Below, piece by piece: positions 61,426-64,000 of a DNA stretch of 64,000 bases (position 1 is its first letter; the number at the start of each line of letters is the position of its first letter). The position numbers were made by a program, and so were the translations under genes. This DNA comes from JANQPA01 sp964628385. Its GTDB lineage: Bacteria; Bacteroidota; Bacteroidia; Chitinophagales; Saprospiraceae. The stretch is taken from assembly GCA_964628385.1 (NCBI GenBank), contig CAZVOD010000011.1:1-64000 (forward strand), given 5' to 3'. The notes under the pieces were generated by a model. The model saw only the letters and a program-made list of their open reading frames with translations, made no database searches and had not been told where the DNA came from.

Positions 61426-63921
61426 TTATTTATTTTTAATATCTACCAGGAATTTTTCTAGCTCTACCTCGTCGTATATGAGTACTTCCCGGGCTTTACT
61501 CCCCTCACTGGGCCCGACAATCCCAAAAGCTTCCAACTGATCCATTATGCGGCCAGCTCGGTTATAACCCAGCTTTAGCCTCCTTTGTATCATGGATGTG
61601 GAGCCATGTTGATTTTGTACGATCAATCGGGCTGCTTCCTCAAACATTTCGTCTAGGTCTCCAAATTTTAGGCCGGAAGTGCCATGTACTTCGTCATCCC
61701 CATGAAATTCAGGCAGGTAGTAGGGTTCCGGGTACCCCTGCTGCTCTGAGATATAATCAATAACCCGCTCCACTTCGGGAGTATCTACAAAAGCGCCCTG
61801 TATGCGCTTCATCTCTCCGCCTACTGATAGCAGCATATCTCCCCTACCGATCAATTGATCTGCTCCGCCTGCATCAAGGATCGTTCTGGAATCAACTTTG
61901 GCGGTCACTTTAAAGGCAATTCGAGCCGGGAAGTTAGCCTTGATCACTCCAGTAATAATATTTACGGATGGCCGCTGAGTGGCGATAATCAGGTGTATTC
62001 CTATAGCCCGGGCCAGCTGAGCAAGACGACCGATGGGCATTTCTACTTCTTTACCGGCCGTCATGATGAGGTCAGCAAATTCATCAATTACCAGTACAAT
62101 AAAAGGAAGGAAACGATGCCCGTTTTCAGGATTGAGCCGACGCTGAACAAATTTTTCGTTATACTCTCTGATATTCCTTGCTGAAGCTTTTTTAAGCAGG
62201 TCGTATCGATTATCCATTTCAATACACAGAGAATTCAAGGTATGTACGACTTTATTAGTCTCGGTAACTATTGGCTCATCCTCTCCCGGCATGGTAGCCA
62301 GAAAGTGATGCTCCAGCCTGGAATAAAGAAATAATTCAACTTTTTTGGGGTCTATTAGCACCAATTTAACCTGAGACGGGTGCTTTTTGTAAAGCAGAGA
62401 AATTAAGATAGAATTTACCCCTACCGATTTACCCTGTCCGGTGGCACCCGCTACCAGCAAGTGGGGCATCTTGGCCAGGTCCACTACTACTATCTCGTTG
62501 GAAATGGTTTTTCCTAAAGCAATGGGCAAGTCCATCTTAGCCCGCTTAAACTTTTCAGAATCTAAAACTTCTCTGATTGAAACAATCTGTTTTTTCTTAT
62601 TAGGCACCTCAATACCAATAGTTCCCTTACCCGGTATAGGCGCAATAATACGGATACCCAGTGCCGCCAGACTCAAAGCAATATCGTCTTCCAGGTTTTT
62701 TATCTTAGAAATCCTGACCCCGGGTGCCGGTACTATTTCGTACAAAGTAACAGTGGGGCCAACCGTCGCGCGAATTTTTACAATCTCAATCTTGTAATTG
62801 AGAAGCGTTTCAATAATCTGGTCTTTATTAGCCTCCAACTCTTTATGGTCAACCTCAACTTTTGTATCTGAATAATCAATCAACAGCGGTGCTCCGGGAA
62901 AATCGTAGGTAGACAGGTCAAGTGTCGGATCGTAGGGCTCCGTGTGGTTCTTATTTTCCATCTGTACCGAAAGAGCAGGCTCGGGAGCGGGCGAAGGCCC
63001 CGGGTCAGCTGTACTTTTCTGTACTTCACTGCCATCGTTAGGATTGTTCACCTCAAAGTCCGTTCCAAGTGGCTGGGGTACTTTTTTGGCAATCGGTATA
63101 TCTTCCAGAGTGATAGAAAGCTGACTGTCGTCACCTTCTTCATTGTTTTTAAAGGAAGCTAAATCATCCTCCGGAATAGGTTGTGGCAGTCCCGTCAACG
63201 CCCCCTCATCTAATTCTTCTATTGGCGCTTCATCATCTGGATCTTCAGCTACAGACTTTCGCCTTCTTACAGTACGTCGTTGAGCCCGTCTATTGCCCAA
63301 ACGGGCACTAACTGTGTCTTTTATTTCACCGTAGAGATCCCGGGCGCTCATTTCTTCAAAATTAGGGTTGAAAATCCATACCACATATCCTACCAGCATA
63401 GCAAGAAAAAGAACTAACATACCAGCCGTACCCACAAATTTGGTCAACCAACCACTGATACCCTGTCCTATCGTACCTCCCCAGGGAAATTCAGCATTTC
63501 CTCCGATAAACCCCAGAAATATTGATAAAAGCACCATACCTATAAAAGCATAGCGCAATTTGCTGACATAGGTGATGAGCCTGGCCCTGCGGATCAATGA
63601 AAACCCAGTAAGAATCAACATATAAATGATAATGTAAGAAGGTAAGCCAAAACCCCAGTAGAAAAATATATTCGAAACGATAGCACCAAGCCGCCCCAGC
63701 CAATTAGCCATTTGGAGGTTACTATCCAGAAGCTTGATCCATTCGAAGTGAAGAACTTCATTCTGATCTATTTGCCAGGTAAACAAGTAGGAAGTGAACG
63801 CTATAAACAAATAGAAAGATAGAAATAAAGCCAATACGCCTATTAGTTTGGGTATCCTTTCATCGTTTATACCAAAACCAAATGATAATTGTCCCTTCTT
63901 CTTTTTTCTTTTCTTCGCCAT
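61426..63921 (-). CDS. ftsK: DNA translocase FtsK/SpoIIIE
   Basis: FtsK is the septal DNA pump that clears the chromosome at division and activates dimer resolution. This 831-residue protein has an N-terminal membrane domain with four helices (to ~residue 190). An acidic/Pro-rich linker, the beta domain and the RecA-like motor follow. Walker A is GATGQGKSVGVN, Walker B is VLVIDEFADL, and IATQRPSVNIITGVIKANFP is the FtsK signature. The last ~70 residues form the DNA-reading gamma winged helix (IQRRLKLGYNRAGRIMDQLE). All parts are intact. The linker is short compared with E. coli FtsK. Confidence 0.97.
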   Translation of the reverse strand: MAKKRKKKKGQLSFGFGINDERIPKLIGVLALFLSFYLFIAFTSYLFTWQIDQNEVLHFEWIKLLDSNLQMANWLGRLGAIVSNIFFYWGFGLPSYIIIYMLILTGFSLIRRARLITYVSKLRYAFIGMVLLSIFLGFIGGNAEFPWGGTIGQGISGWLTKFVGTAGMLVLFLAMLVGYVVWIFNPNFEEMSARDLYGEIKDTVSARLGNRRAQRRTVRRRKSVAEDPDDEAPIEELDEGALTGLPQPIPEDDLASFKNNEEGDDSQLSITLEDIPIAKKVPQPLGTDFEVNNPNDGSEVQKSTADPGPSPAPEPALSVQMENKNHTEPYDPTLDLSTYDFPGAPLLIDYSDTKVEVDHKELEANKDQIIETLLNYKIEIVKIRATVGPTVTLYEIVPAPGVRISKIKNLEDDIALSLAALGIRIIAPIPGKGTIGIEVPNKKKQIVSIREVLDSEKFKRAKMDLPIALGKTISNEIVVVDLAKMPHLLVAGATGQGKSVGVNSILISLLYKKHPSQVKLVLIDPKKVELFLYSRLEHHFLATMPGEDEPIVTETNKVVHTLNSLCIEMDNRYDLLKKASARNIREYNEKFVQRRLNPENGHRFLPFIVLVIDEFADLIMTAGKEVEMPIGRLAQLARAIGIHLIIATQRPSVNIITGVIKANFPARIAFKVTAKVDSRTILDAGGADQLIGRGDMLLSVGGEMKRIQGAFVDTPEVERVIDYISEQQGYPEPYYLPEFHGDDEVHGTSGLKFGDLDEMFEEAARLIVQNQHGSTSMIQRRLKLGYNRAGRIMDQLEAFGIVGPSEGSKAREVLIYDEVELEKFLVDIKNK

Positions 63922-64000
63922 GAACAGTTAGGTACGTAATTATGAAAAATTATCTTACAAATTAAGGCCCACAATATCCTCTAAATTAATCATAAAAAGA

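Noticed and set aside
1..64000. CRISPR arrays, tRNA or rRNA genes, complete insertion sequences
   Set aside because: I looked for regular short repeats, T-loop-like sequences and full transposase genes and found none. The only hint is 12 codons at the left edge.

Overview
The window looks like chromosomal DNA of a free-living Bacteroidota, most likely of the order Cytophagales. The evidence is a SusC/SusD pair, three type IX secretion (T9SS) C-terminal sorting domains (one in a pseudogene), a DUF6089-type barrel, many lipoproteins, weak Shine-Dalgarno sites and AT-rich spacers around genes of moderate GC. It contains about 40 protein genes, several gene remnants and no rRNA, recognisable tRNA or CRISPR array. 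A 100-base N run (895-994) interrupts the first gene.

Layout. 0.2-3.9 kb: a tandem-repeat T9SS protein, a Fur-family regulator and an outer-membrane barrel. 4.1-6.8 kb: a SulP transporter, then a 179-bp foldback element abutting the last third of a molybdopterin oxidoreductase. 6.8-10.5 kb: an HD domain fused to a Pycsar-type membrane effector domain, next to a large GAF protein. 10.8-16.2 kb: a cytochrome c-anmK-epimerase operon, a prohibitin and a flavin oxidoreductase. 16.4-20.8 kb: a dead ECF sigma factor and a 1249-residue fusion of phosphoesterase, possible kinase-like region and Omp85 barrel. 20.8-25 kb: a uracil-DNA glycosylase, msrB and msrA joined across an A9 frameshift site, and a TonB receptor. 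25-39.3 kb: a minus-strand catabolic block with a BNR protein, SusD, SusC, a DASS transporter, an SGNH hydrolase, a serine peptidase-like hydrolase, an M14 carboxypeptidase and a class IV aminotransferase. 39.5-45.2 kb: an EF-G fragment, B12-dependent nrdJ, a noncoding region with DnaA-like boxes, parA with a small partner, and a dead T9SS fragment. 45.5-64 kb: a SCO protein, a flavin reductase with a nitrilase, a Bax-inhibitor protein, radA, asnS, a large T9SS protein, a GNAT protein and ftsK.

How the genes may work together. A 15-bp palindrome (TGCAAC-N3-GTTGCA) lies upstream of the TonB receptor and, as two near copies, upstream of the repeat protein beside the Fur-family gene. This suggests a metal-uptake regulon. 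The minus-strand block at 25-38 kb looks like peptide or polymer capture (SusCD), trimming (hydrolases, M14) and import. Housekeeping genes (radA, asnS, ftsK, nrdJ) are intact. Remnants concentrate at 6, 16.5, 39.5 and 45 kb and mark local decay. The points most worth checking are the three-part surface protein, the msrB/msrA frameshift, the HD-effector/GAF pair, the operator arrays and the foldback element.
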